Position numbers and translations under genes: made by a program. Below are positions 42,360 through 50,822 of a stretch of 64,000 nt of DNA, in pieces. The DNA comes from Acidimicrobiales bacterium. GTDB lineage: Bacteria > Actinomycetota > Acidimicrobiia > Acidimicrobiales > Iamiaceae. Positions within the stretch are counted from its first letter, which is position 1, and every line of letters begins with the position of its first letter. The DNA lies in assembly GCA_035630295.1 (NCBI GenBank), contig DASQKY010000005.1, positions 1-64,000 of the forward strand. The letters run 5' to 3'. The notes under the pieces were generated by a model. It had not been told where the DNA came from. It saw nothing but the letters and a program-made list of their open reading frames with translations, and searched no databases.

Positions 42360-43175
42360 ATGCTGCGCACCATCCAGGGAACCCCCGTCCCCGCCGTCGG
42401 CTTCGGCACGTGGGAGCTGGTCGGCGACGACACCTTCCCGGGGGTCATGGCCGCCCTGGAGCTGGGCTACCGCCACGTCGACACGGCCCAGGTCTACGAG
42501 AACGAGGCCGAGGTGGGCCGGGCCCTGGCCGACTCCGGCCTCGACCGGGACGAGATCTTCCTGACCACCAAGGTGTGGAACGACCGCCTGACCCCGGACG
42601 GCATCCGGGAGTCCACCCGGGAGAGCCTGGAGAAGCTGCGCACCGACCACGTCGACCTGCTGCTGGTGCACTGGCCCGTGCGCCTGGACGACCTGGAGGC
42701 CAACCTGGCCGCCTTCGTGGAGCTGCAGGAGGCCGGGGCCACCAGCCACATCGGCGTCTCCAACTTCACGCCCGCCATGCTGGACCGGGCCCTGGAGATC
42801 GCCCCCCTGTTCGCCCTCCAGGTCGAGCACCACGCCTACCTGGCCCAGCCCCGGCTGCTGGAGATGTGCGCCCGGCACGACCTGCTGTTCACCGCCTACT
42901 CGCCCCTGGCCCGGGGCCAGCTCCTGAAGGACCCGGCGGTGGTGGCCATCGCCCGGGAGCGGGATGCCACCCCGGCCCAGGTCCTGCTGCGTTGGATCCT
43001 GGACGAGGACGAGCACACCGCGGTGATCCCCAAGGCCACGGCCCGGGAGCGCATCGCCGAGAACCTGGCCGCGGCCGACGTCGAGCTCACCCCGGGCGAC
43101 CACGACGTGCTGGCCGCCCTGGACCGGGACCTGCGCACCGTCGACCCCGACTGGGCGCCGACCTGGTCCCGTTGA
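42360..43175 (+). CDS. Aldo/keto reductase
   Basis: This 271-residue NADPH-type reductase has the family motifs in order: PAVGFGTWEL, GYRHVDTAQVYENEAEVG with the catalytic Asp and Tyr, LTTKVW with the catalytic Lys, LLLVHWPVR with the catalytic His, IGVSNFTPAML, and VIPKATARERIAEN for cofactor binding. It is closest to 2,5-diketo-D-gluconate reductase/YtbE-type enzymes. It stands as a single gene, leaderless-type, converging with the AIM24 gene. Its place beside the steroid cluster does not prove a link, because no KstR-type site is nearby. Confidence 0.93.
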   Translation: MLRTIQGTPVPAVGFGTWELVGDDTFPGVMAALELGYRHVDTAQVYENEAEVGRALADSGLDRDEIFLTTKVWNDRLTPDGIRESTRESLEKLRTDHVDLLLVHWPVRLDDLEANLAAFVELQEAGATSHIGVSNFTPAMLDRALEIAPLFALQVEHHAYLAQPRLLEMCARHDLLFTAYSPLARGQLLKDPAVVAIARERDATPAQVLLRWILDEDEHTAVIPKATARERIAENLAAADVELTPGDHDVLAALDRDLRTVDPDWAPTWSR

Positions 43176-43187
43176 CCGGAGCCCGGC

Positions 43188-43874
43188 TCAGGAGCGGGCG
43201 CCCAGGCCCTGGGACGCCAGGTAGCTGACCAGGCCGGCCGGGTTGCGGCTCTGCATCAGCACCTCGCCGGGGCCCACGAACTCGAACACGAAGCCCTCGC
43301 CCGACTTGGCCGACTGGATCAGGCCCCCGGCCGCGGCCCGCCGGAGCTGGTACTGGACGCTGGCGTGAGCGGCCACGAAGTGCCCGCTGTCGATGACGAT
43401 GGCCTGCCCGGCCCCCAGGGTGACGCGGTCGACGGCGCCGAAGGCGGCCACCACCAGGAGCCCCTCACCGGCGGCCTGGACCAGGAAGGCGCCCTCCCCG
43501 CCGGCGAACATCCTGATCCCGGTGAACTGGGTGTCGATGGTGACCGACGGCGCCGAGCCCAGGAACGCCCCCTTGGACAGCAGCCAGGGCTGCCCGGCCT
43601 CGAGGGGCAGGACGGCCAGGTCCCCGGGGAGGTTGGCGGCCAGGTCCACCCAGCCGCCGCCGGGGCCGGCGGTGAGGGTGGTGACGAAGAACGACTCGCC
43701 CCCCAGCGCGGCCCGCTTGAGCGACTTCATGACCCCGCCCTGGGCCCGGGCCTCGATGTGGGTGTCGGCGGCCATGGCCATCATGGCCCCCGACTCGGCC
43801 CGGACCTGCTCCTGGGGGCCGAGCAGGAAGCGGGCCACCGAGAAGCTGGGCTGGTGGCGGATCTGGACGTCCAT
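43188..43874 (-). CDS. AIM24/TIGR00266-family protein
   Basis: This 228-residue protein belongs to a family of beta-rich proteins of unknown activity related to mitochondrial AIM24. Characteristic segments are VRAESGAMMAMAADTHIEAR, GESFFVTTLTAGPGGGWVDLA, GIRMFAGGEGAFLVQAAGEG and AHASVQYQLRRAAAGGLIQS. There is no signal peptide. AAGGA lies six bases before ATG 43874. It is downstream of kstR on the same strand, with a 31-base gap, so it may share the KstR-autoregulated transcript. Confidence 0.9.
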   Translation of the reverse strand: MDVQIRHQPSFSVARFLLGPQEQVRAESGAMMAMAADTHIEARAQGGVMKSLKRAALGGESFFVTTLTAGPGGGWVDLAANLPGDLAVLPLEAGQPWLLSKGAFLGSAPSVTIDTQFTGIRMFAGGEGAFLVQAAGEGLLVVAAFGAVDRVTLGAGQAIVIDSGHFVAAHASVQYQLRRAAAGGLIQSAKSGEGFVFEFVGPGEVLMQSRNPAGLVSYLASQGLGARS

Positions 43875-43905
43875 GGGTGTCCTTGGTGTCCTTGGGGCCG
43901 ACGGG

Positions 43906-44511
43906 TCAGGCGTACTGGTCGAGGAGCAGGTGGGTGGCGTTGCCGATCTCCCGACCCACGTCGTCGGTGCCCGACCAGCCGTTGACCCAGCCCAGCAGGG
44001 CGCCGTACCAGACGAAGTTGAGCACCCGGGCCAGGTCGGCCTTCACCGCCGGGTCGAGGTCGTCGGGCATGGCCCGGTCGATGACCCGGGCCATGGAGGC
44101 GGCCACGTCGCCCTGGCACGACGCCGCCCCCTTGTCGGGGGAGGAGATGGCCAGGATGACCGCCTCGGTGAGCTTGGGCTGGCGCTTCATGGCCTCGGTG
44201 GCCCGGCCCAGCACGTCGCCCACCCGGTCCGCCGGGGTGGTCCCCCGGGGGGGCCGCTGGGCCACCCGGCGCTCCAGGTCGCCGGTCCAGGTGACGAGGG
44301 CGGCGGCCAGCAGGTGGTCCTTGGACGAGAAGTAGCGGTAGATGGTGCCCAGGGCCACCTCGGAGCGGGCGGCCACGGCCCGCATCTGCACGGCCTCGTA
44401 GCCCCCGTCGGCCCCCAGCTCCAGGGCGGCCCGGATCACCCGCTCCCGGCGGGCGGCCTGGGTGGGGGTGAGTGTCGAAGGGTCGGCTCCCGAGGGGGCG
44501 GCGCTGTCCAT
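43906..44511 (-). CDS. kstR: TetR-family repressor KstR
   Basis: KstR represses steroid-catabolism genes in mycobacteria until bound by a steroid-CoA ligand. The 201-residue protein has an N-terminal TetR helix-turn-helix at about residues 19-65, with RERVIRAALELGADGGYEAV, QMRAVAARSEVALGTIYRYF and SSKDHLLAAAL. I recall these as nearly the same in Rv3574 (KstR), including the GGYEAVQMRAVA run. The ligand domain also matches (RQPKLTEAVILA...LARVLNFVWYGALLGWVNGW). It begins 13 bases after the acyl-CoA dehydrogenase stop and has no operator of its own, so operator 4 upstream of that gene should control it. Confidence 0.92.
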   Translation of the reverse strand: MDSAAPSGADPSTLTPTQAARRERVIRAALELGADGGYEAVQMRAVAARSEVALGTIYRYFSSKDHLLAAALVTWTGDLERRVAQRPPRGTTPADRVGDVLGRATEAMKRQPKLTEAVILAISSPDKGAASCQGDVAASMARVIDRAMPDDLDPAVKADLARVLNFVWYGALLGWVNGWSGTDDVGREIGNATHLLLDQYA

Positions 44512-44524
44512 CCTGGGTCGCACG

Positions 44525-45748
44525 CTACCGGCGGGCGGCCAGCAGGTCGCGGAAGGGCACGTCGTCCACCGCCGGCTCCCGGGGCAGGCCCAGGACCCGT
44601 TCGCCGATGATGCCGCGCTGCACCTCGTTGGACCCGCCGGCGATGCCGATGGCCGGGGCGTGCAGGAAGCGGGCCTGCCAGTCGCCGCCGCCGGGACCGG
44701 CGCCGGCTCGCATGCCGTCCGGTCCCAGCGTCTCCAGGGCCGCGGCCCCGAGGCGCCGCAGGTACTCGGCCGCGAACAGCTTCATGATCGAGGTCTCGGG
44801 GCCGGGCTGGCGGCCCTGGCTGAGGGCGGTCTGGAGCCGGTAGCCGTGGTAGCCCTGGATCCGCTGGCGGATCCAGCAGTCGACCAGCTTCTGGCGCAGC
44901 ACCGGGTCGTCGGCCCGGCCCAGCTCGGTGGCCAGCGCGCAGAGGGCGGCGGCGTCCGAGGCCCGGTTGCCCCCGGCGATGAGGCCCCGCTCGTTGGCCA
45001 GGGTGGTGGCGGTGACGGCCCAGCCGCCGTGGACCTGGCCCAGCACGTTGTCGTGGGGGACGAGCACGCCGTCCAGGAAGACCTCGCTGAAGTGGCTCGA
45101 CCCCGTCATCTGCCGGAGGGGCCGGATGTCGATGCCCGGCGTCCGCATGTCGAGCAGGAAGTAGGTGATGCCCTTGCGCTTGGTGGCCTCGGGGTCGGTG
45201 CGGGCCAGGAGGATGCCCCAGTCCGACACCTCGGCCGACGAGGTCCACACCTTCTGGCCGTCCACCACCCACTGGTCGCCGTCCCGGACGGCCCGGGTCC
45301 GCAGCGAGGCCAGGTCGCTGCCGGCCTCGGGCTCGCTGAAGAGCTGGCACCAGATCTCCTCGCCCCGGAGCATGGGCCGGCAGAAGCGCTCCTTCTGGGC
45401 CTCGGTGCCGTGGCGGAGGATGGTGGGGCCGGCCATGCCGATGCCCACCGCGAAGGGGCCGACGGTGACGCCGTAGCGCCCCATCTCCTGGTTCCAGATC
45501 ATGGCCTGAGCCGCGGTGCCGCCCCGGCCCCCGTAGGCCCGGGGCCAGGTGATGCCGGCCCAGCCGTGGTCGAACAGGGTGCGCTGCCAGCCCCGGGCCC
45601 GGGCCACGTGGGTGGCCACGTCCGCGGTGCCCTCCAGGAAGCCGCCGGAGAAGTCCTCGGGGCTGCCCCGGGCCGGGGCGTGGGCCTCCAGCCAGGCCCG
45701 GGCCTCGGCCCGGAAGGCGGCCTCGTCCGGCGTGTCGTCGAAGTCCAC
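44525..45748 (-). CDS. Acyl-CoA dehydrogenase (FadE family), kstR operon
   Basis: This 407-residue flavoenzyme oxidises acyl-CoAs to enoyl-CoAs. It shows VGIGMAGPTILRHG near the middle of the N-terminal half, the FAD/substrate segment CQLFSEPEAGSDLAS, VWTSSAEVSDWGILLART, NERGLIAGGNRAS and the C-terminal GIAGGSNEVQRGIIGERV. The full-length FAD-binding features look intact. Its start, GTG 45748, is eight bases after a TACTCT -10 that overlaps operator 4, so it and kstR should be strongly repressed. The equivalent steroid step is unknown, and it is not clearly FadE26, 27, 28 or 29. Confidence 0.92.
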   Translation of the reverse strand: MDFDDTPDEAAFRAEARAWLEAHAPARGSPEDFSGGFLEGTADVATHVARARGWQRTLFDHGWAGITWPRAYGGRGGTAAQAMIWNQEMGRYGVTVGPFAVGIGMAGPTILRHGTEAQKERFCRPMLRGEEIWCQLFSEPEAGSDLASLRTRAVRDGDQWVVDGQKVWTSSAEVSDWGILLARTDPEATKRKGITYFLLDMRTPGIDIRPLRQMTGSSHFSEVFLDGVLVPHDNVLGQVHGGWAVTATTLANERGLIAGGNRASDAAALCALATELGRADDPVLRQKLVDCWIRQRIQGYHGYRLQTALSQGRQPGPETSIMKLFAAEYLRRLGAAALETLGPDGMRAGAGPGGGDWQARFLHAPAIGIAGGSNEVQRGIIGERVLGLPREPAVDDVPFRDLLAARR

Positions 45749-45756
45749 GGCGGCCC

Positions 45757-45762
45757 AGAGTA
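45757..45762 (-). promoter_or_regulatory. -10 box TACTCT of the FadE-kstR operon, overlapping operator 4
   Basis: It ends eight bases before GTG 45748. The first two bases are also the last two of the operator palindrome, so repressor binding would cover the -10. Confidence 0.5.
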
Positions 45763-45774
45763 GAACAAGTTCTA
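45761..45774. promoter_or_regulatory. KstR-type operator 4 (TAGAACAAGTTCTA)
   Basis: A perfect palindrome matching every fixed position of TNNAACNNGTTNNA. It lies between the divergent FadE-kstR operon and the acyltransferase gene. Confidence 0.8.
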
Positions 45775-45887
45775 GTTTCGGGCCGCCGGCGTGGCGGTCG
45801 GCGGGCCGCCGGTCGGCCGGGCGCCGGGGCGGCCATCCGTGGGAGGCTGGCCGGGATCGCCCGGCCACCGACGGAGAAGGGGCACCC

Positions 45888-47306
45888 ATGGAACGGCTGA
45901 CGGGACTGGACGCCGCCTTCCTGTACCTGGAGACGCCGACCCACCACATGCACGTGGCCATGACCATGGTGCTGGACCCGTCGACCATGCCGGGCGGCTA
46001 CTCGTTCCAGGGCATCAAGGACTTCATCGCCAGTCGCACCGACCGCATCCCCCCGTTCCGCCGCCGGCTGGTGTCGGTGCCCCTCAACCTCCACCACCCG
46101 GTGTGGGTCGAGGACCCCGAGTTCGACATCGACCACCACATCCGCCGCATCGGTGCCCCCTCCCCCGGGGGGCGGCGGGAGCTGGGCGAGATGGCGGCCC
46201 AGATCGCCAGCGTCCCCCTGGACCGGTCCCGGCCCCTGTGGGAGATGTGGGTGGTCGAGGGGCTGAAGCAGGACCGCATCGCCGTGGTGTCCAAGGTCCA
46301 CCACTGCGCCATCGACGGCGCCAGCGGGGCCGAGCTGATGGTGCACCTGTTCGACCTCGACCCGGCCGAGGCGGTGGTGGCCGGGCCTCCGCCCGACCTG
46401 CCGTCCGAGCGCATCCCCTCCGACGCCGAGCTCATCGGCCACGCCCTGACCTCCAAGGTGCGGCGCACCATGGGCCTGGCTCCGCTGCTGAGCCAGACCG
46501 CGGGCAGCATCAGGCGGGTGGTGCAGGGCCGCCGCGACCCGGAGGCGGGGGTGGGCGCCGTGCCCCTCACGGCCCCCCGGGTGCCGTGGAACGGCCCCAC
46601 CTCGGGGCGGCGGGACGTCGGCTTCGCCCGGGTGTCCCTGGGCACGGTCAAGGAGGTGAAGGGCACCCTGGGCTGCACCGTCAACGACGTGGTGCTGGCC
46701 CTGTGCGCCGGCACCCTGCGCCGGTACCTGGAGGCCCACGACGCCCTGCCCGACGAGCCCCTGGTGGCGGTGTGCCCGGTGTCGGTGCGCACCGCGGACG
46801 ACGCGCCCGGGTCGAACAAGGTGTCGGCCCTGTTCACGTCGCTGGCCACCCAGCTCGACGACCCGGTCGAGCGCCTGGAGGCCATCCGGGCCACGACCCG
46901 GGGGGCCAAGGAGGAGCACAACGCGGTGGGGGCCACCATGCTCCAGGACTGGGCCGAGTTCGCCGGCCCCAACGTGTTCAACCTGGCGTCGCGGCTCTAC
47001 TCGAGCATGAACCTGGCCAACGCCCACCGGCCCATCCACAACGTGATCGTCTCCAACGTGCCCGGGCCCCCGTTCCCCCTCTACTTCGCCGGCGCCGAGA
47101 CGGTGGCCGCCTACCCGATGGGGCCGGTGATGGAGGGCTGCGGGCTGAACATCACCGTGTTCAGCTACCTCGACTCCATCGACATCGGCTTCATGGTCGA
47201 CCGGGAGCTGGTGCCCGACGTGTGGGCCATGGCCGAGGCGGTGGCGCCGGCGCTCGACGAGCTGGTGGCGGCGGCGGGCCGGCCGGGGGCGGCGGCCGCC
47301 TCCTGA
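45888..47306 (+). CDS. WS/DGAT wax ester synthase/diacylglycerol acyltransferase
   Basis: This 472-residue acyltransferase makes wax esters or triacylglycerol from acyl-CoA. The catalytic HHxxxDG motif is present as VHHCAIDGASG near residues 139-149. Other segments typical of the family are RLTGLDAAFLYLETPTHHMH, PLWEMWVVEGL, NDVVLALCAGTLRRYL and NVIVSNVPGPPFPLYFAGA, with GCGLNITVFSYLD near the end. GGAGAAGGGG precedes ATG 45888. It shares the intergenic region with operator 4 and so may be coregulated, storing acyl groups during steroid use. That link is inference. Confidence 0.93.
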   Translation: MERLTGLDAAFLYLETPTHHMHVAMTMVLDPSTMPGGYSFQGIKDFIASRTDRIPPFRRRLVSVPLNLHHPVWVEDPEFDIDHHIRRIGAPSPGGRRELGEMAAQIASVPLDRSRPLWEMWVVEGLKQDRIAVVSKVHHCAIDGASGAELMVHLFDLDPAEAVVAGPPPDLPSERIPSDAELIGHALTSKVRRTMGLAPLLSQTAGSIRRVVQGRRDPEAGVGAVPLTAPRVPWNGPTSGRRDVGFARVSLGTVKEVKGTLGCTVNDVVLALCAGTLRRYLEAHDALPDEPLVAVCPVSVRTADDAPGSNKVSALFTSLATQLDDPVERLEAIRATTRGAKEEHNAVGATMLQDWAEFAGPNVFNLASRLYSSMNLANAHRPIHNVIVSNVPGPPFPLYFAGAETVAAYPMGPVMEGCGLNITVFSYLDSIDIGFMVDRELVPDVWAMAEAVAPALDELVAAAGRPGAAAAS

Positions 47307-47317
47307 GCTCCTGGTCC

Positions 47318-47368
47318 GGGCGGCGTGGCCGGATCGGCGGCGTGGCCGGATCGGCGGCGTGGCCGGAC
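47318..47368. repeat. 17-bp tandem repeat, three copies, non-coding
   Basis: Three consecutive copies of a GC-rich 17-base unit (about CGGCGGCGTGGCCGGAT) lie just after the acyltransferase stop, between convergent genes. Their function is unknown; they may aid termination. Confidence 0.7.
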
Positions 47369-47379
47369 TGGCCCCGGCC

Positions 47380-48318
47380 TCAGGCGGCCAGCAGCACGGC
47401 GACCAGGATGCCCACGCCCAGCAGGAGCAGGCCGGTGCCGATCCAGCCCACGACGACCCCGGCCAGGGCCAGGCCCCGCCCCCCGTCGCCGCTCTCGGCG
47501 ATGCGGCGCAGCGACATGTGTCCCATGACCGCCCCGACCGGGCAGGCCAGCACGGTGACGCCGCAGCCGAGGGCCAGCACCAGGCCGACGGCGGAGGTGA
47601 CCAGGGCGGCGATGGCCAGCGAGTCGGTCCGCCGGGGCGGCACGTAGGCCGCCGGGGCCGACCACTGGCCGTACCCCTGAGCGGCCCCGTAGCCCTGGGC
47701 CGCACCGTGGCCCTGGTCGGTGCCGAACCCTTGGGCCGCGCCGTACCCCTGAGCACCGCCGTACCCCTGGGCGCCGCCGGGCCCCTGGGCGCCGAAGCCC
47801 CCGGCCGTGCCGTACCCCTGGGTGCCGTACCCCTGGGTGCCGTCCTCCTGGGTGCCGCCTCCCTGAGCACCGGAGCCCGGGGGGTGGCCGACGCTGGGGG
47901 CGCTGGGGGCGCCGGGCGCGGAGGGCGGCCAGGGCGACCCGGTCCCCGCCGGGGCCGGGGCCGGCGTGGGGAAGGGTCCGGTCACGGGGCCGACCGGGCC
48001 GTCGCCGCCGGCCGGCGGGGCGCCGGGGCCGGCGACCACGGGCGCGTCGGGCTGCTGGCCGGCGAAGGCGCTGAAGCTGTCCCCGGGGGGCACGCCGAAG
48101 GCGCCGGGGGCGTAGCCCGGCACCTCCTCGACCCGGGTGGGGTCCTCGCCGGCGGCTCCCGGTGGGGGCGTCGCCGGGGCCCCGTCCGGGGCGGTGGCGC
48201 CGGGGGGCGGTGGGGCGTCGCCGCGGCCCGCCTCGTCGATGTCCACCGCGCCACCGCAGTAGGGGCAGGTGAGGTCGTGCTCGCCCACCGGGCTCGCGCA
48301 GAGCATGCACCTGGCCAT
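47380..48318 (-). CDS. DUF4190-type membrane protein with zinc ribbon and Gly/Tyr/Gln repeats
   Basis: The 312-residue protein has an N-terminal zinc-ribbon (Cys4, Cys7, Cys18, Cys21: CMLC and CPYC). A Pro/Ala/Gly-rich linker follows, then a run of about ten GYG(A/T)QG-like repeats (about residues 155-215), and a C-terminal DUF4190 domain of two membrane helices (SLAIAALVTSAVGLVLALGC and GLALAGVVVGWIGTGLLLLG). DUF4190 genes are common in actinobacteria but their role is unknown. GGAGG lies nine bases before ATG 48318. The repeats are encoded by short tandem DNA units and may vary in number between strains. Confidence 0.85.
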   Translation of the reverse strand: MARCMLCASPVGEHDLTCPYCGGAVDIDEAGRGDAPPPPGATAPDGAPATPPPGAAGEDPTRVEEVPGYAPGAFGVPPGDSFSAFAGQQPDAPVVAGPGAPPAGGDGPVGPVTGPFPTPAPAPAGTGSPWPPSAPGAPSAPSVGHPPGSGAQGGGTQEDGTQGYGTQGYGTAGGFGAQGPGGAQGYGGAQGYGAAQGFGTDQGHGAAQGYGAAQGYGQWSAPAAYVPPRRTDSLAIAALVTSAVGLVLALGCGVTVLACPVGAVMGHMSLRRIAESGDGGRGLALAGVVVGWIGTGLLLLGVGILVAVLLAA

Positions 48319-48390
48319 GGGTCCTCCGCGCCGCGGTCGACTGACGGCGGGCAGGCTACCCGCCCCCACCGAGCCGCCGACCCGGCTCTC

Positions 48391-48404
48391 TAGAACACGT
48401 TCTA
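48391..48404. promoter_or_regulatory. KstR-type operator 5 (TAGAACACGTTCTA)
   Basis: A perfect palindrome matching every fixed consensus base, 11 bases upstream of the FadD19-like gene's -10. Confidence 0.8.
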
Positions 48405-48415
48405 TTTCGGTCTGC

Positions 48416-48421
48416 TACACA
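48416..48421 (+). promoter_or_regulatory. -10 box TACACA of the FadD19-like gene
   Basis: It ends six bases before ATG 48428. The last base deviates from T, but the six-base spacing matches other leaderless starts, and operator 5 lies over the -35. Confidence 0.45.
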
Positions 48422-48427
48422 GGGACG

Positions 48428-50092
48428 ATGGCGTTCAACATCGCGGACCTCTTCGAGCGCACCGTCGACGCCGTGGGCGACCGGACCGCCCTCATCGTCG
48501 GCGACGACCGGCTCACCTTCGCCCAGGTCGAGGAGCGGGCCAACCGCCTGGCCCACCACCTGGCCGCCCAGGGTGTCGGCCCGGGTGACCACGTGGGCAT
48601 CCACGGCCAGAACTCCACCGAGTGGATGGTGGCCATGATGGCCGCCTTCAAGCTCCGGGCCGTCCCCGTCAACATCAACTTCCGCTACGTGGCCGACGAG
48701 CTGGCCTACCTGTACGCCAACGCCGACCTGGTGGCCCTGGTCCACGACGTGGCCTACGCGCCCCGGGTGGCGGCGGTGGCGCCGGAGGTGCCCCACCTCC
48801 GCCACTTCGTGGCCGTGCCCGGGCCGCCCGACGCCGAGTCGGAGGCCGCGGCCGCCGATCCCGAGGTGCGGGCCGCCTTGGCCGACCTGGGGTCGGTGCC
48901 GGTGGCCGACGCCCTGGCCGCCGGGTCGCCCGACCGGGACTTCGGGCCCCGCTCCCCGGACGACCACTACGTGCTCTACACGGGGGGCACCACCGGCATG
49001 CCCAAGGGCGTGGTGTGGCGCCACGAGGACGTCTTCTACGCCCTGGGCGGCGGGGTCGACGCCTACACCCAGGAGCGGGCCACGTCCGACACCCAGCTGG
49101 CCGAGAAGGCGGCCGCGGCGGAGGTCCCGCTGGTCAGCGTGTCGATCCCGCCGCTGATGCACGGCGCGGCCCAGTGGTCGACCCTGCGCTTCTGGTTCGA
49201 GGGCGGCACGGTGGTGTTCGTGCCCCGCTTCTCCCCCGCCGCGGTGTGGGAGACGATCGAGCGGGAGCGGTGCAACGTGGCGCTCATCACCGGCGACGCC
49301 ATGGGCCGTCCTCTCATCGAGGAGCTGGAACGGGACCCGTCCCGCTACGACCTGTCGTCCCTCATCACCATCTCGTCGAGCGCCGCGGTGTTCTCGCCCA
49401 CGGTCAAGGACCGCTTCATCGAGCTGCTGCCCCACACGCTCATCATCGACGCCATCGGCTCCAGCGAGAGCGGCCACAACGGCATGGTCGTGCTCCAGAA
49501 GGGCGCCACCGCGATGAAGGGCGGCGGCCCGTCGGTGGCGCCGGGGCGCGACGCCACGGTGCTCGACGACGACCTGCGCCCCGTGGAGCCGGGCTCGGGG
49601 GTGATCGGCCGCCTGGCCCGGGGGGGCAACATCCCGCTCGGCTACCACAAGGACGAGGCCAAGACGGCGGCCACGTTCCTCACCGGCGCCGACGGGCGGC
49701 GCTACGTGGTGCCGGGCGACTTCGCCACCATCGAGGCCGACGGCTCCATCACCCTGCTGGGCCGGGGGTCGGTGTGCATCAACTCGGGCGGCGAGAAGAT
49801 CTTCCCGGAGGAGGTGGAGGCCACCTTGAAGGCCCACCCCAAGGTGTTCGACGTGCTGGTGGTGGGCGTGCCCGACGAGCGGTGGGGCTCGCGGGTGGCG
49901 GCCGTGGTGGAGCCCCGGGACGCGGATGACCCGCCGGCCCTGGACGAGTTGGACGAGCACTGCCGGCCCCGCATCGCCGGCTACAAGGTGCCCCGCCAGC
50001 TCACCCTGGTCGAGCGCATCGTCCGCTCCCCCGCCGGCAAGGCCGACTACCCGTGGGCCCAGCGCGTGGTCCAGGACCCGGACGGCGTGTGA
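48428..50092 (+). CDS. fadD19: FadD19-like steroid side-chain acyl-CoA synthetase
   Basis: This 554-residue ligase matches FadD19 (Rv3515c), the enzyme that makes CoA esters of C26-oxidised sterol side chains, at many places as I recall it. They include NIADLFERTVDAVGDRTALI, RANRLAHHLAAQGVGPGDHV, NINFRYVADELAYLYANAD, LYTGGTTGMPKGVVWRHED, IGSSESGHNG, GSVCINSGGEKIFPEEVEAT and RSPAGKADYPWA with the catalytic Lys. Expression is set by operator 5. Its stop overlaps the VOC gene by four bases. Confidence 0.9.
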   Translation: MAFNIADLFERTVDAVGDRTALIVGDDRLTFAQVEERANRLAHHLAAQGVGPGDHVGIHGQNSTEWMVAMMAAFKLRAVPVNINFRYVADELAYLYANADLVALVHDVAYAPRVAAVAPEVPHLRHFVAVPGPPDAESEAAAADPEVRAALADLGSVPVADALAAGSPDRDFGPRSPDDHYVLYTGGTTGMPKGVVWRHEDVFYALGGGVDAYTQERATSDTQLAEKAAAAEVPLVSVSIPPLMHGAAQWSTLRFWFEGGTVVFVPRFSPAAVWETIERERCNVALITGDAMGRPLIEELERDPSRYDLSSLITISSSAAVFSPTVKDRFIELLPHTLIIDAIGSSESGHNGMVVLQKGATAMKGGGPSVAPGRDATVLDDDLRPVEPGSGVIGRLARGGNIPLGYHKDEAKTAATFLTGADGRRYVVPGDFATIEADGSITLLGRGSVCINSGGEKIFPEEVEATLKAHPKVFDVLVVGVPDERWGSRVAAVVEPRDADDPPALDELDEHCRPRIAGYKVPRQLTLVERIVRSPAGKADYPWAQRVVQDPDGV

Positions 50093-50775
50093 CCGGCGAC
50101 GTGCGGTTCAAGGAGCTCTGCCTGGCCGCGCACGACCCCCAGCGGGTGGCCCGCTTCTGGGCCGAAGTGCTGGGCCTGGAGGCCCGGCCGCACCCTCGTC
50201 CCGGGGTGGTGGGCCTGTGGCGGGACGACGGGCCGGTCCTGTGGGTCAACCCCGCCGACGACGACAAGGTCGAGAAGAACCGCGTCCACCCGGACCTGCT
50301 GGTGACCTCGACGGAGCGCCTGGTGGAGCTGGGGGCCCGGGCGGTGGCCGAGCACGAGGGGTGGACGGTGATGGCCGACCCCGAGGGCAACGAGCTGTGC
50401 GCCTTCCCCGCCCCCGAGCCCCCGCGCCCGGGCGACCCGCCCGCCCTCCTGTTCGCCCTGTGCGTCGACAGCGCCGAGCCCGAGCTCCTGGCCGCCTGGT
50501 GGGCGGAGCGCACCGGGGCCGACGTCGGCCCCGGCCCGGACCGGGCCCCCCGGTGGCTCCACGCCGTGCCCGGCCTGGGCGGCGTGATCTGGAAGTTCGT
50601 CCGGGTCGACGACGAGCGCCGGTCCGAGAACCGCCTGCACTGGGACGTGGAGGCCGACGTTGAGGTCCTCGTCGCCGCGGGCGCCACCGTGGCCCGCCGC
50701 CCCGACGACGAGATCGACTGGACCGTCCTGCACGACCCCCAGGGCAACGTCTTCTGCGCCTTCGACCCGGCCTGA
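50089..50775 (+). CDS. VOC-family (glyoxalase-like) protein, two modules
   Basis: This 228-residue protein consists of two tandem copies of the small vicinal-oxygen-chelate module (KELCLAAHDPQRVARFWAEVLGLE... and ALCVDSAEPELLAAWWAERTG...). Each copy ends in DPEGN or DPQGN, residues that are usually metal-binding or close to it. GTG 50089 overlaps the FadD19-like stop, so it belongs to the operator-5 transcript. VOC proteins include dioxygenases, glyoxalases and epimerases. A dioxygenase, epimerase or binding role in steroid breakdown is possible, but the sequence shows no specific one. Confidence 0.8.
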   Translation: MTGDVRFKELCLAAHDPQRVARFWAEVLGLEARPHPRPGVVGLWRDDGPVLWVNPADDDKVEKNRVHPDLLVTSTERLVELGARAVAEHEGWTVMADPEGNELCAFPAPEPPRPGDPPALLFALCVDSAEPELLAAWWAERTGADVGPGPDRAPRWLHAVPGLGGVIWKFVRVDDERRSENRLHWDVEADVEVLVAAGATVARRPDDEIDWTVLHDPQGNVFCAFDPA

Positions 50776-50822
50776 GGGCAAGCCGCCGGACGCATCCCGC
50801 GATCCCTCCGCAGCTCGGCTCG

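Noticed and set aside
47640-47870. Short GC-rich repeats considered as a minisatellite
   Set aside because: They encode the GYG(A/T)QG repeats of the DUF4190 protein in frame.
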